Below are positions 14,867 through 21,277 of a stretch of 21,378 nucleotides of DNA, piece by piece. How positions within the stretch are numbered: position 1 is the stretch's first letter; the number at the start of each line of letters is the position of its first letter. Both the position numbers and the translations under genes were made by a program. Source of the stretch: an uncultured Chloroflexota bacterium (GTDB taxonomy: Bacteria > Chloroflexota > Limnocylindria > Limnocylindrales > Limnocylindraceae); assembly GCA_937864085.1 (NCBI GenBank), contig CALMIH010000169.1, positions 1 through 21,378 on the forward strand. Reading direction: 5' to 3'. A model generated the notes under the pieces. It was not told the origin of the DNA, did no database searches, and was given only the letters and a program-made list of their open reading frames with translations.

Positions 14867-15625
14867 ATGCGCATCAGCGTCCGTCTTTACGCACTGCTCC
14901 GCTCGCGCGAAGGGGCGAGCGTGGTCACAATAGATCTCCCAGAAGAGGCCACCCTTGCCAATCTTGTCGATGAGTTCTTCACTTCACGTCCAACACTCTC
15001 CGCTTTGCAGCCACACATTCGCATTGGAGTGGACGGCCTCCTTATTGCGAGAGACGCGAACCTTTCCCAGATCCGTGTTTCTGAAGAGAAGGAGTATGCA
15101 CTCCTCCCCCCTGCAAGCGGGGGTGCGGAGCCTCGAATCGTCACGCGAATCGTTGCATCACCACTGCGCGACGCTGACGTCTCCAGGCTTGTTGCCGAAG
15201 TGGCAACGGACGAAGACGGCGCGGTGGTGATCTTTGTTGGCCGGACAAGGGTGACGGCAGGTACACCGGCACCCGGAGAGGAGTTCGCGGCCGCCCCGTT
15301 TGCGAACCACGCAGTTCACCATCTTGAATATGAGGCGGCTGAAGGATATGCCGAGAGTGAGCTTGCAGATATCTGTGAGCGCCTTTTTGATGATGGCCTG
15401 GCTCGGGTTGGTGGAATTGGCGTGCTTCATGCGGTTGGAGTGGTTCCAGTTGGGGGAATCAGCATGATTACCGTTGTGGCCTCTCCGCATCGAGATCGCG
15501 CGTATATCGTAAGCCGCGCGCTGATTGAGTCTATAAAGCAGGACGTTCCAATCTGGAAGTCAGAACATTTTGACGGCGGAGCGGTCTGGGGGGCGAACCC
15601 CAGCGCCCTTAAGAGATCTTCTTGA
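14867..15625 (+). CDS. Fused molybdopterin synthase, MoaD-MoaE (MoaX type)
   Basis: One 252-residue protein joins the small sulfur carrier and the large subunit of molybdopterin synthase, which turns cyclic pyranopterin monophosphate into molybdopterin. Residues 1-86 are a ubiquitin-like MoaD domain ending in PPASGG, the Gly-Gly tail that must be thiocarboxylated. Residues 88-250 are MoaE: GAVVIFVGRTR (118-128), LEYEAAEGYAESEL (153-166), SPHRDRAY with H208-R209, and K224 and K231 in SIKQDVPIWKSEHFDGG. Because the Gly-Gly is internal (85-86), cleavage after it is expected, as reported for mycobacterial MoaX. GC content is visibly lower than in neighbours. The 3' end overlaps convergent greA by 17 bases. 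Confidence 0.92.
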   Translation: MRISVRLYALLRSREGASVVTIDLPEEATLANLVDEFFTSRPTLSALQPHIRIGVDGLLIARDANLSQIRVSEEKEYALLPPASGGAEPRIVTRIVASPLRDADVSRLVAEVATDEDGAVVIFVGRTRVTAGTPAPGEEFAAAPFANHAVHHLEYEAAEGYAESELADICERLFDDGLARVGGIGVLHAVGVVPVGGISMITVVASPHRDRAYIVSRALIESIKQDVPIWKSEHFDGGAVWGANPSALKRSS

Positions 15626-16079
15626 TCGTGTAGGTCACGCTCTCGCCGTTTGGCAGGGTGACCTGAACCTTCTCGCCAATCTTCTTCCCTAGGAGCGATG
15701 CGCCGAGCGGACTGACATTGGAGATCTTTGGCGGCTCCCCGCTCGGGTCAGCTTCGGTTGAGCCAACGATCATGTAGGTTCGCGTCTTCCGCTCCGCGGT
15801 GACCTCAACGGTGGTGCCGAGGCCAACCTGGTCGGTGCTGGCATGCTCGTCGATCATCTCGGCGTTGCGCAGCTTCTCTTCAATCTCAAGGACCTTCCCC
15901 TCAATGAAGCTCTGCTCGTTGCGGGCGATCTCGTAGTCTGCGTTCTCGCGGAGATCGCCGAGCTCCTTCGCCGCCTTGATGCGCGCGATCACGGAGGGGC
16001 GCTGATTGTGGACGAGGTCGTGCAGCTCGGTCTCGAGCGCCTCGCGTCCCGCCTTCGTTAAGTAAACCGGTCCAACCAT
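15609..16079 (-). CDS. greA: Transcription elongation factor GreA
   Basis: This 156-residue factor rescues backtracked RNA polymerase by stimulating transcript cleavage. The N-terminal coiled coil (about 8-75) carries the acidic tip GDLRENADYE (41-50), the catalytic part in the family. The C-terminal FKBP-like domain (about 80-156) has SPLGASLLGKKIGEKV (122-137). Length is typical. It starts at the ATG at 16079, seven bases after a TAGACT -10-like hexamer and without a Shine-Dalgarno. The first three bases of that hexamer are also the stop codon of the upstream membrane protein gene. It overlaps the moaD-moaE gene tail to tail. Confidence 0.95.
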   Translation of the reverse strand: MVGPVYLTKAGREALETELHDLVHNQRPSVIARIKAAKELGDLRENADYEIARNEQSFIEGKVLEIEEKLRNAEMIDEHASTDQVGLGTTVEVTAERKTRTYMIVGSTEADPSGEPPKISNVSPLGASLLGKKIGEKVQVTLPNGESVTYTIKKIS

Positions 16080-16086
16080 GCGGGGG

Positions 16087-16092
16087 AGTCTA
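16087..16092 (-). promoter_or_regulatory. -10 element of greA, overlapping the upstream stop codon
   Basis: TAGACT on the minus strand ends seven bases before the greA ATG. Its TAG is the stop codon of the gene at 16090-16500. Confidence 0.55.
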
Positions 16093-16500
16093 GCCGTTCC
16101 GACCCCTCTCGTCCCTTATGAGGCGCAGTGAGGCGGCCGCCACGCTCGCGAGCGCCAGCATGGTGATCTGAGGGGCGAGAGGGTTGCCCGCAGCGATTAG
16201 GAGGAGGGAGAGGACGGCGCTCCAGCCGGCCTGCAGGTTGACCGGACGGTCAGGTGGGAGTTGCAACGCGCGGAGGCGGAGCGCTGTTGCGGCGAAGAGT
16301 GCGGAGAAGAGGAGGTCGGCTGCACCGAGGGCGATCGTCGCAAACGATGCGATTGCGACGGCGCGATCAAGGCCGCCCTCCGGAGGGAGGGCACCCCCGA
16401 GAAGTCCGTAGGTGAGCGCGCCAGCGGCGACAAGGCCGATGCCGCGCACCCACTCTGCGGCGACGAGAGCGGTGAAGCCGAGGATCCTCGCGAATTGCAT
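16090..16500 (-). CDS. Small integral membrane protein, four helices
   Basis: This 136-residue hydrophobic protein has probable membrane segments near 5-35, 46-72, 90-105 and 108-124 and a basic C-terminus (RLIRDERGRNG). I do not recognise a family. The open frame extends upstream to 16614, but I start at the ATG at 16500 because TACCCT ends six bases before it and the upstream extension is not hydrophobic or conserved-looking. It directly precedes greA and may be co-transcribed with it. Confidence 0.65.
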   Translation of the reverse strand: MQFARILGFTALVAAEWVRGIGLVAAGALTYGLLGGALPPEGGLDRAVAIASFATIALGAADLLFSALFAATALRLRALQLPPDRPVNLQAGWSAVLSLLLIAAGNPLAPQITMLALASVAAASLRLIRDERGRNG

Positions 16501-16506
16501 ATCCGT

Positions 16507-16512
16507 AGGGTA
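16507..16512 (-). promoter_or_regulatory. -10 element of the small membrane protein gene
   Basis: TACCCT on the minus strand ends six bases before the ATG at 16500, with no Shine-Dalgarno. This decides the start choice. Confidence 0.55.
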
Positions 16513-16541
16513 GGCGGTCGTCCCAAAGAGTGCGCACGCGG

Positions 16542-16547
16542 TACGAT
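16542..16547 (+). promoter_or_regulatory. Probable -10 element of the glutaredoxin transcript
   Basis: TACGAT ends seven bases before an ATG at 16555 that opens a nine-residue mini-ORF (16555-16584). The glutaredoxin ATG follows at 16592. Confidence 0.5.
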
Positions 16548-16554
16548 TCACGTG

Positions 16555-16584
16555 ATGGCTGGCGCCGCTGGCCGAACGAAGTGA
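16555..16584 (+). other. Possible leaderless mini-ORF ahead of the glutaredoxin gene
   Basis: A nine-codon frame (MAGAAGRTK, then TGA) starts at the place expected for a leaderless start after the TACGAT element. It ends seven bases before the glutaredoxin ATG, in another frame. It may be a chance ATG near the transcription start, or it may deliver ribosomes to the next start. Confidence 0.3.
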
Positions 16585-16591
16585 GGGTGAG

Positions 16592-16846
16592 ATGAGTGAC
16601 GAGAAGAAGATCATGATGTACGGCGCGGACTGGTGCGGCGATTGCCGTCGCTCAAAAGGCTACCTCACCGCACATGGCGTCCCATTCACCTACGTTGATG
16701 TGGATGCAGATGCGGCGGCAAAAGAGATGATTGAGAAGCTTACTGGCGCCAAGTCAATCCCTGTGATCATCTTCAGTGATGGGAGCTACCTGATTGAGCC
16801 CTCCAACGACGCGCTCGGCGAAAAGGTTGGGATCGTCAAGAGCTGA
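16592..16846 (+). CDS. Glutaredoxin / mycoredoxin-like protein
   Basis: This 84-residue thioredoxin-fold protein has the redox motif C15-G-D-C18 (WCGDCRRSK), the cis-proline segment SIPVIIF (55-61), and a DGSYLIEPSNDAL tail in place of the usual GG of classical glutaredoxins. This pattern fits the NrdH/mycoredoxin-like group that reduces disulfides or mixed thiols. The ATG at 16592 has GAGGGTGAG directly before it as a ribosome binding site. It is divergent from the small membrane protein and converges with the HAD gene, with a short GCCCT/AGGGC inverted repeat between the two stops. Confidence 0.85.
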   Translation: MSDEKKIMMYGADWCGDCRRSKGYLTAHGVPFTYVDVDADAAAKEMIEKLTGAKSIPVIIFSDGSYLIEPSNDALGEKVGIVKS

Positions 16847-16853
16847 TCGCCCT

Positions 16854-17534
16854 CTAGGGCCGCGGTGCGAGCGGCAGCTCGTCGAGGCTCGTTAGGATCA
16901 CGTCGGCGAACTCCTCTGCGCCCGCCGATGATGGCGCGCCGTCAAGTGGGACAAGGACGACGGTCATCCCCGCCGCCTTCCCCGCGCGCGCGCCGGCGAG
17001 CGAATCTTCAATTGCGAGTGAACGCGACGGCGTGATGCCGAGGCGGCGACACGCCTCGAGATAGACGTCAGGGAGCGGCTTTCCTGCTGGAACTTCGTCA
17101 CAGCTCACGTATTCGCGGACAACGCTGGCGAGGCCGAGCAGTTCAAGCACTGTGCCGATCACCACGCGCGGACTCCCCGATGCAACAGCAACTGGACCGC
17201 GTGCGGCGGCGCGACGGAGTGCGGCGACACCACTGCTGATCGGCCGAATCGCGCCGCTCTTATACGCGTTTAGTAGATGCTCAACGGTGAGACGTGCGAT
17301 CTCCGCTGGATCTGGGTGACCGAAGAGCTTCGCCATCCCAGCGCTCCACTGCGCGGTGTTTGAGCCGTAGAAGGCGTGGAAGTCCTCTTCGGTGATGCTG
17401 CTCCCCACCGCTTCCGCCACAGCGAAGCGCGCCGCCGCCCAGAGCGGCTCGCTGTCGCAGAGGACGCCATCCATATCAAAGACGACCCCTTCAGGGTCGA
17501 GCGCGATCGGCGGGAGGGGGCGGGCATCACTCAT
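16854..17534 (-). CDS. HAD-superfamily phosphatase / beta-phosphoglucomutase-like hydrolase
   Basis: This 226-residue haloacid dehalogenase-like enzyme has all four motifs: DMDGVLCDSEPLW (20-32) with nucleophile D20 and acid D22, the serine of VASGSPR, the lysine of AGKPLPDVYLEA, and the acidic IEDSLAGARAGKAAGM. The helical cap (about 33-95) follows motif I, as in the beta-phosphoglucomutase/sugar phosphatase subgroup. The substrate is not predictable. I prefer the ATG at 17534 because TACCCT ends seven bases before it; the ATG at 17540 would leave one base only. It is divergent from the FemAB-like gene with overlapping promoter space. Confidence 0.88.
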   Translation of the reverse strand: MSDARPLPPIALDPEGVVFDMDGVLCDSEPLWAAARFAVAEAVGSSITEEDFHAFYGSNTAQWSAGMAKLFGHPDPAEIARLTVEHLLNAYKSGAIRPISSGVAALRRAAARGPVAVASGSPRVVIGTVLELLGLASVVREYVSCDEVPAGKPLPDVYLEACRRLGITPSRSLAIEDSLAGARAGKAAGMTVVLVPLDGAPSSAGAEEFADVILTSLDELPLAPRP

Positions 17535-17541
17535 TCGCATA

Positions 17542-17547
17542 AGGGTA
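17542..17547 (-). promoter_or_regulatory. -10 element of the HAD hydrolase gene
   Basis: TACCCT on the minus strand ends seven bases before the ATG at 17534 and lies only ten bases from the opposing -10 at 17558-17563, so the two promoters are back to back. Confidence 0.5.
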
Positions 17548-17557
17548 GCGGGGCGCG

Positions 17558-17563
17558 TACTCT
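17558..17563 (+). promoter_or_regulatory. -10 element of the FemAB-like gene
   Basis: TACTCT ends six bases before the ATG at 17570. There is no Shine-Dalgarno, so a leaderless mRNA is predicted. Confidence 0.55.
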
Positions 17564-17569
17564 AAGCGC

Positions 17570-18664
17570 ATGAGCGAGCAGATCACCTCCCTTCGCGAAG
17601 AGCCCGCCGCATGGGACGCGCGCCTTACGCGTGCCTACGCCGCCAGAGAGATCGGCGAGATCCCGTTCACGCAACTCGTCGCCTGGGCCACCTCAAAGCA
17701 ACTCACCGGTTGGAGCGCGATCCGTCTTGTTGTGTCGCATCCGAGTGGCGCCTGGGCGGGGGCGCAACTCCTGATGCAGTCGCTCCCAGGACCACTCGGT
17801 CGTCTCGCCTACGCGCCGCGCGCGCCACTCGTTGTAGCGCCGAGCCCAGAGATCGCCGCCACATTGCGTGCTGAGCTGCTGACCGCACTGCGCTCACTGC
17901 GCGCCGATGGCGTCACGCTGGTGCGACTTGAGCCGGGCGATTCGGTGGTGATGGATCCTGAGGGGAACGTGGTGCAGCCTGACACGGCACTGACCGCCTC
18001 GCTCCGTGCGCCGTGGCAGGTGGCCGCAACGATTGCCAACCTGCGCCTGCACGCAGCGGCTCCGATTCAGCCGCGATCAAGTCGCCGCATCCCGCTGGCG
18101 GACGGCATTGAGGTGGTGCGCGCCGGGTGGCGCAGCAAGTGGCGTCAGTACGCGCGTCAGGCAGTCAGCGACGGCGTGACCGTCCGTCTCGGTAGCCCAG
18201 AGGAGCTCCCGTCGTTGAGCGCTGTGATGCACTCCATTAGCGAGCGAACTGGAGCGGCGGCGCGCAGCGGCGAGGCGTTTGCGCAGTTGATGCGTGCCTT
18301 TGGGTCGCATGCGGAGCTGGTGATCGCCGAACATCTAGGTGAGACAGGCGGCGCCGAACTACTCGGCGCGCTGCTCGTGGTGCGAACGGAGAGCGGGAGT
18401 ACCGAACTCTTCGGTGGCGCCACCGATCGCGGCAATGAGTTGCGAGCGCCATACGCACTGAAGGCATTCGCGATTGAACGCGCGATCACCCGCGGCGGCG
18501 CCTGGTATGACATGTGGGGGCTCGTAACGCCTGGCATTGCGCACTTCAAGGCCGGCTGGGGTGGCGAGGTGCATGCCTATCCTGGGGCGCTTGATCTCGA
18601 TCTTGACCCGATTCGCGGTCCGCTTGTGCGCCTCGCGCTGCGCGTGCGCCGTGTGGCGAGTTAG
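17570..18664 (+). CDS. FemAB/FmhB-family aminoacyl- or peptidyl-transferase-like protein
   Basis: This 364-residue protein resembles the FemAB family, two GNAT-like domains that use aminoacyl-tRNA to build peptidoglycan cross-bridges; some members make other conjugates. The C-terminal signature WYDMWGLVTPGIAHFKAGWGGE (about 317-338) corresponds to the family's Y-D-x-W-G...F-K-x-G-(F/W)-G-G block, and LRAPYALKAFAIERAITRG precedes it. The segment RAGWRSKWRQYARQAVSDGV (about 184-203) matches the usual basic helix. No signal or membrane segment is visible. The substrate is unknown and no cell-wall genes adjoin it. Its TAG overlaps the convergent gene's TAA (TTAG at 18661-18664). Confidence 0.75.
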   Translation: MSEQITSLREEPAAWDARLTRAYAAREIGEIPFTQLVAWATSKQLTGWSAIRLVVSHPSGAWAGAQLLMQSLPGPLGRLAYAPRAPLVVAPSPEIAATLRAELLTALRSLRADGVTLVRLEPGDSVVMDPEGNVVQPDTALTASLRAPWQVAATIANLRLHAAAPIQPRSSRRIPLADGIEVVRAGWRSKWRQYARQAVSDGVTVRLGSPEELPSLSAVMHSISERTGAAARSGEAFAQLMRAFGSHAELVIAEHLGETGGAELLGALLVVRTESGSTELFGGATDRGNELRAPYALKAFAIERAITRGGAWYDMWGLVTPGIAHFKAGWGGEVHAYPGALDLDLDPIRGPLVRLALRVRRVAS

Positions 18665-19215
18665 GCGCTGTAGGGGGGAGTCACCGCGCGCGGTCGACGC
18701 AGCGCCAACAGGTTGAGTAGCCCCGCGGCAAGCGTGAGTCCCCAGATCAGGTGTGGTGCGGATGCAATGATGAGTCCGATGGCGCCAACTGCCGTGAGGG
18801 TGATGGCATAAAGGCGCAGTGCTTCGCGTGCACTTGACGCTGTGAGACTCCAAACGGCGCGCGCTGCAACGAGTGCGGCAAGACCAGTCGGAACGAAGAG
18901 CGCGATCCCAACATAGAGCGCGGCGAGGATCTCGCGCGCGAAGACGGGGAACGCGGGGAGACCTTGCGCTACGGCAAACTCCGCGAAGAGGGTGGCGAGG
19001 CTGACGCCGAAGAGCTCAAGGATTCCGGCCACATCTGCGCCGAGCCCTGCGCTGGCACGTGTGCCGAGCGACTCCCAACTTTCGCCGCCCGCCTGGACGG
19101 AGGCCACAATTAGCGCAGCGATCGCAGCAACGCCAATGAAAAGAAGAAGTGCACCGATCAGCGCGTTTGCAGCGGCAGCCGCAATGGAAAAGACCGAGCG
19201 GCGGTTACTTGACAT
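18661..19215 (-). CDS. Integral membrane protein coupled to the PLP enzyme gene
   Basis: This 184-residue Ala/Leu-rich protein has four or five probable membrane segments (about 11-40, 62-85, 93-120, 133-150 and 153-172) and a short basic tail. I recognise no family. I start at the ATG at 19215, whose MSSNRR start overlaps the last codons of the PLP enzyme gene by 11 bases; the longer frame to 19290 would lie mostly inside that gene. The overlap without a Shine-Dalgarno suggests translational coupling and joint expression with the sulfur amino-acid enzyme. Confidence 0.7.
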   Translation of the reverse strand: MSSNRRSVFSIAAAAANALIGALLLFIGVAAIAALIVASVQAGGESWESLGTRASAGLGADVAGILELFGVSLATLFAEFAVAQGLPAFPVFAREILAALYVGIALFVPTGLAALVAARAVWSLTASSAREALRLYAITLTAVGAIGLIIASAPHLIWGLTLAAGLLNLLALRRPRAVTPPYSA

Positions 19216-20389
19216 GAGCGAGTGCGCGATCGAACTCCTGGATGATGTCGTCAGACCCCTCAATGCCAACGCTGATGCGGAAGATGCCACCGCGCTTCGG
19301 CATTGGATAGATGAGGGTGTCCACTTCGCCGAGGCTCACCCCTACGCCGAAGAGCGCGATGTTGTCGGCAAAGGCGCGCATCGCATCCAGCGGATCAACG
19401 CCGGCGGCCGCGCGCGGCTTGAATGAGAGCATGCCGCCCCACTTGCCACCAAGGATCCGATCCGCCACGGCCCGGTCTGGATGCGAGGCGAGGCTCGGGT
19501 GTCGTACCCACTCCACCTTCTCGTGTCCTTCTAGGAAGGCGGCGAGCTTCGTAGCGTTCTCGCTGGCGCGCTCAACGCGGAGCGGGAGGGTGCGCGCGCC
19601 GCGCGCGATCAGCCAGGAGTTGAATGGCGACGCTGCGCCGCCGAGGAGATCGGTCTGGCGACGAATCGGATCAACGAGCACCTTGGAGCCCGCGGCAATC
19701 CCGCCGAGCGCATCGCCGTGCCCAGAGATCCACTTGGTGGTGGTCTGCAGTACCAGATCTGCGCCGTGTTCAAGCGGACGAATCGTGACCGAGCTCAGGA
19801 AGGTGTTATCAATCACAAGGAGCGCACCAGCATCATGGGCGATCTTCGCCAGCGCCGGCACGTCGCTGATTCTCATCCATGGATTGGAGAGCACTTCGGC
19901 GAAGATGATGCGCGTGTTCGGCCGCATCGCCGCCTTCACCGCGGCAAGGTCGGTGATCGCCACTGGCGTCACCTCAATGCCGCGGGTGGGGAAGTCTTCG
20001 GCGAAGAGAATCTGGCTGATGATGAAGAGGTCATCCGCAACGATCAAGTGGTCGCCGTGCTTCAGGTGCGCAAGCAGGCCGGCGGAGATGGCTGACATGC
20101 CAGAGGCCGAGGCGATCGCGCTCTCCGCCCCTTCAAGCGCGGCGAGCTTCTCTTCTAGCGCCGCAGTGGTGGGATTGTTGGTGCGCGTGTAGAAGTAGCG
20201 GTTCGGCTCCCAGGCGAGCGCTCCGTCAACCGCCGCCTCCTTCTCATCCGCCGTCTCAAAGGTGAACGTTGCCGTCTGATAGATGGGGAGGTTATGCGCG
20301 CGCGTGGTGGGGTCGGCCCCCTCGCCAGCGTGGACGGCGAGCGTCTCGATCGCAGCTTTCTCTAGGTCCTGCTTCCCATCTTTTGCCAT
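19205..20389 (-). CDS. Trans-sulfuration-type PLP enzyme (Cys/Met metabolism family)
   Basis: This 394-residue protein belongs to the cystathionine gamma-synthase / methionine gamma-lyase / O-acylhomoserine sulfhydrylase family. Seen: the YTRTNNPT block (67-74), the PLP-binding SASGMSAIS (94-102), E165 and NP (169-170), D194 in DNTF, the Schiff-base lysine K219 in TTTKWISGHGD, and the carboxylate-binding arginine in FRISVGIEG near the end. The usual LYGGT/LYGCT tyrosine block reads LFIIS (121-125), so the ring-stacking tyrosine is replaced by Phe. The reaction is therefore uncertain. TAGACT ends six bases before its ATG. It follows tRNA-Gly on the same strand and overlaps the downstream membrane gene. 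Confidence 0.88.
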   Translation of the reverse strand: MAKDGKQDLEKAAIETLAVHAGEGADPTTRAHNLPIYQTATFTFETADEKEAAVDGALAWEPNRYFYTRTNNPTTAALEEKLAALEGAESAIASASGMSAISAGLLAHLKHGDHLIVADDLFIISQILFAEDFPTRGIEVTPVAITDLAAVKAAMRPNTRIIFAEVLSNPWMRISDVPALAKIAHDAGALLVIDNTFLSSVTIRPLEHGADLVLQTTTKWISGHGDALGGIAAGSKVLVDPIRRQTDLLGGAASPFNSWLIARGARTLPLRVERASENATKLAAFLEGHEKVEWVRHPSLASHPDRAVADRILGGKWGGMLSFKPRAAAGVDPLDAMRAFADNIALFGVGVSLGEVDTLIYPMPKRGGIFRISVGIEGSDDIIQEFDRALAHVK

Positions 20390-20395
20390 GGCGGC

Positions 20396-20401
20396 AGTCT
20401 A
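20396..20401 (-). promoter_or_regulatory. -10 element of the PLP enzyme gene
   Basis: TAGACT on the minus strand ends six bases before the ATG at 20389. It lies only 15 bases downstream of the encoded CCA end of tRNA-Gly, so readthrough from the tRNA is also possible. Confidence 0.55.
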
Positions 20402-20416
20402 ATGGGGAGAGGGGAC

Positions 20417-20492
20417 TGGAGCGGGAGAAGAGTCTCGAACTCTCGACCTTCTGCTTGGGAAGCAGACGCTCTACCAACTGAGCTACTCCCGC
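20417..20492 (-). tRNA. tRNA-Gly, anticodon CCC, CCA end encoded
   Basis: The minus strand folds into a full cloverleaf. The acceptor GCGGGAG pairs with CTCCCGC, the D-stem GCTC with GAGC, and the anticodon stem TCTGC with GCAGA around loop TTCCCAA (anticodon CCC). The T-arm GAGAG/CTCTT encloses TTCGAGA. The discriminator base is T, as in bacterial tRNA-Gly, and CCA is encoded (20417-20419). It reads GGG glycine codons. Confidence 0.95.
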
Positions 20493-20502
20493 GTGGGTGG
20501 TG

Positions 20503-20508
20503 AGGATA
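20503..20508 (-). promoter_or_regulatory. -10 element of tRNA-Gly
   Basis: TATCCT on the minus strand lies ten bases before the mature 5' end of the tRNA, leaving a very short 5' leader for RNase P. Confidence 0.5.
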
Positions 20509-20530
20509 GCGCATGGGCAGCGGAGGAGGC

Positions 20531-20536
20531 TACGCT
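20531..20536 (+). promoter_or_regulatory. -10 element of lipB
   Basis: TACGCT ends six bases before the ATG at 20543 and is the same hexamer as for leuC. It supports the shorter lipB start over the ATG at 20513. Confidence 0.6.
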
Positions 20537-20542
20537 CAGGTC

Positions 20543-21277
20543 ATGCAGGAGGCACGTCGATCAATCGGCTACCGCTGGCTCGGAAGGGTCGGCTATGACG
20601 AGGCGCATGCGCTCCAGCGGCGCATGGTTGATGAGCGCGCCGAGGGGGGTGGCGCTGATGCGTTCCTTGCGCTGGAGCATGAGCCGGTGTTGACGCTCGG
20701 GAGGAACGCCACGCTTGAACATCTTCATCTATCTGAAGCTGAATATGCGGCGCGCGGGATTGCGCTGCGGCGTGTGGAGCGTGGGGGCGAGGTGACGTAT
20801 CACGGTCCTGGACACCTGGTGGCGTATCCGATTATTGATCTGCGATCAGCGGGAGTTTCGCTGCGGCAGCACATTTGTGCACTAGAGGATGCGTTGATTG
20901 CCGCGTGCGCGCACTACGGGGTTGCGGCTGAGCGGCGTGACGGTGCACCAGGCTGCTGGATTGGCGAACGAAAGATTGGCGCCGTTGGTGTGCGCGTGGA
21001 GCGCGGCGTTGCCTGGCACGGCCTGGCGCTCAATGTGGGGCGCGACCTTGAGGCGTTCAGCTTGATCAATCCGTGCGGCCATGCGGGGGTGGTCTCCACG
21101 TCGATTGCGCTGGAGCGCGACTGGGCGGCGGTGGCGGCGGGCGATCGTGCCGCGGTTGGTGCGGATGCGCCGCCCGTTGCTGAGGCTGCCGAGGTTGCCG
21201 CACGTGCCTATGCGGCGGCGATCGGTGCGTACCTAGAGGACGCTACGATCAGCGACATGAGTGGGTCTGGCGTATGA
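20543..21277 (+). CDS. lipB: Octanoyl-[acyl-carrier-protein]:protein octanoyltransferase
   Basis: This 244-residue enzyme moves octanoate from acyl carrier protein to lipoyl domains, the first step of endogenous lipoate synthesis. The RGGEVTYHGPGHLVAYPI block spans 80-97, and the catalytic pair is K144 (RKIGAVGVRV) and C178 (INPCGHAGV). An upstream in-frame ATG at 20513 would overlap the tRNA promoter, so I use 20543, six bases after TACGCT. It is divergent from tRNA-Gly. No lipA is seen nearby; the next gene overlaps it by ATGA. The last 50 or so residues are Ala-rich and probably variable. Confidence 0.94.
   Translation: MQEARRSIGYRWLGRVGYDEAHALQRRMVDERAEGGGADAFLALEHEPVLTLGRNATLEHLHLSEAEYAARGIALRRVERGGEVTYHGPGHLVAYPIIDLRSAGVSLRQHICALEDALIAACAHYGVAAERRDGAPGCWIGERKIGAVGVRVERGVAWHGLALNVGRDLEAFSLINPCGHAGVVSTSIALERDWAAVAAGDRAAVGADAPPVAEAAEVAARAYAAAIGAYLEDATISDMSGSGV
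21244..21249 (+). promoter_or_regulatory. Possible internal -10 element near the end of lipB
   Basis: TACGAT ends seven bases before an ATG at 21257, in the lipB frame, the same arrangement as ahead of the glutaredoxin. It could drive a separate transcript for the downstream gene. The element lies in coding sequence, so chance is a real alternative. Confidence 0.3.

Noticed and set aside
16090..16614. Longer membrane protein starting at 16614
   Set aside because: The added residues overlap the glutaredoxin gene start and promoter on the other strand, and the ATG at 16500 has a matching promoter element.
16847..16862. Bidirectional terminator between the glutaredoxin and HAD genes
   Set aside because: Only a 5-bp stem (GCCCT/AGGGC) with a two-base loop is present, and no T-run follows on either strand.
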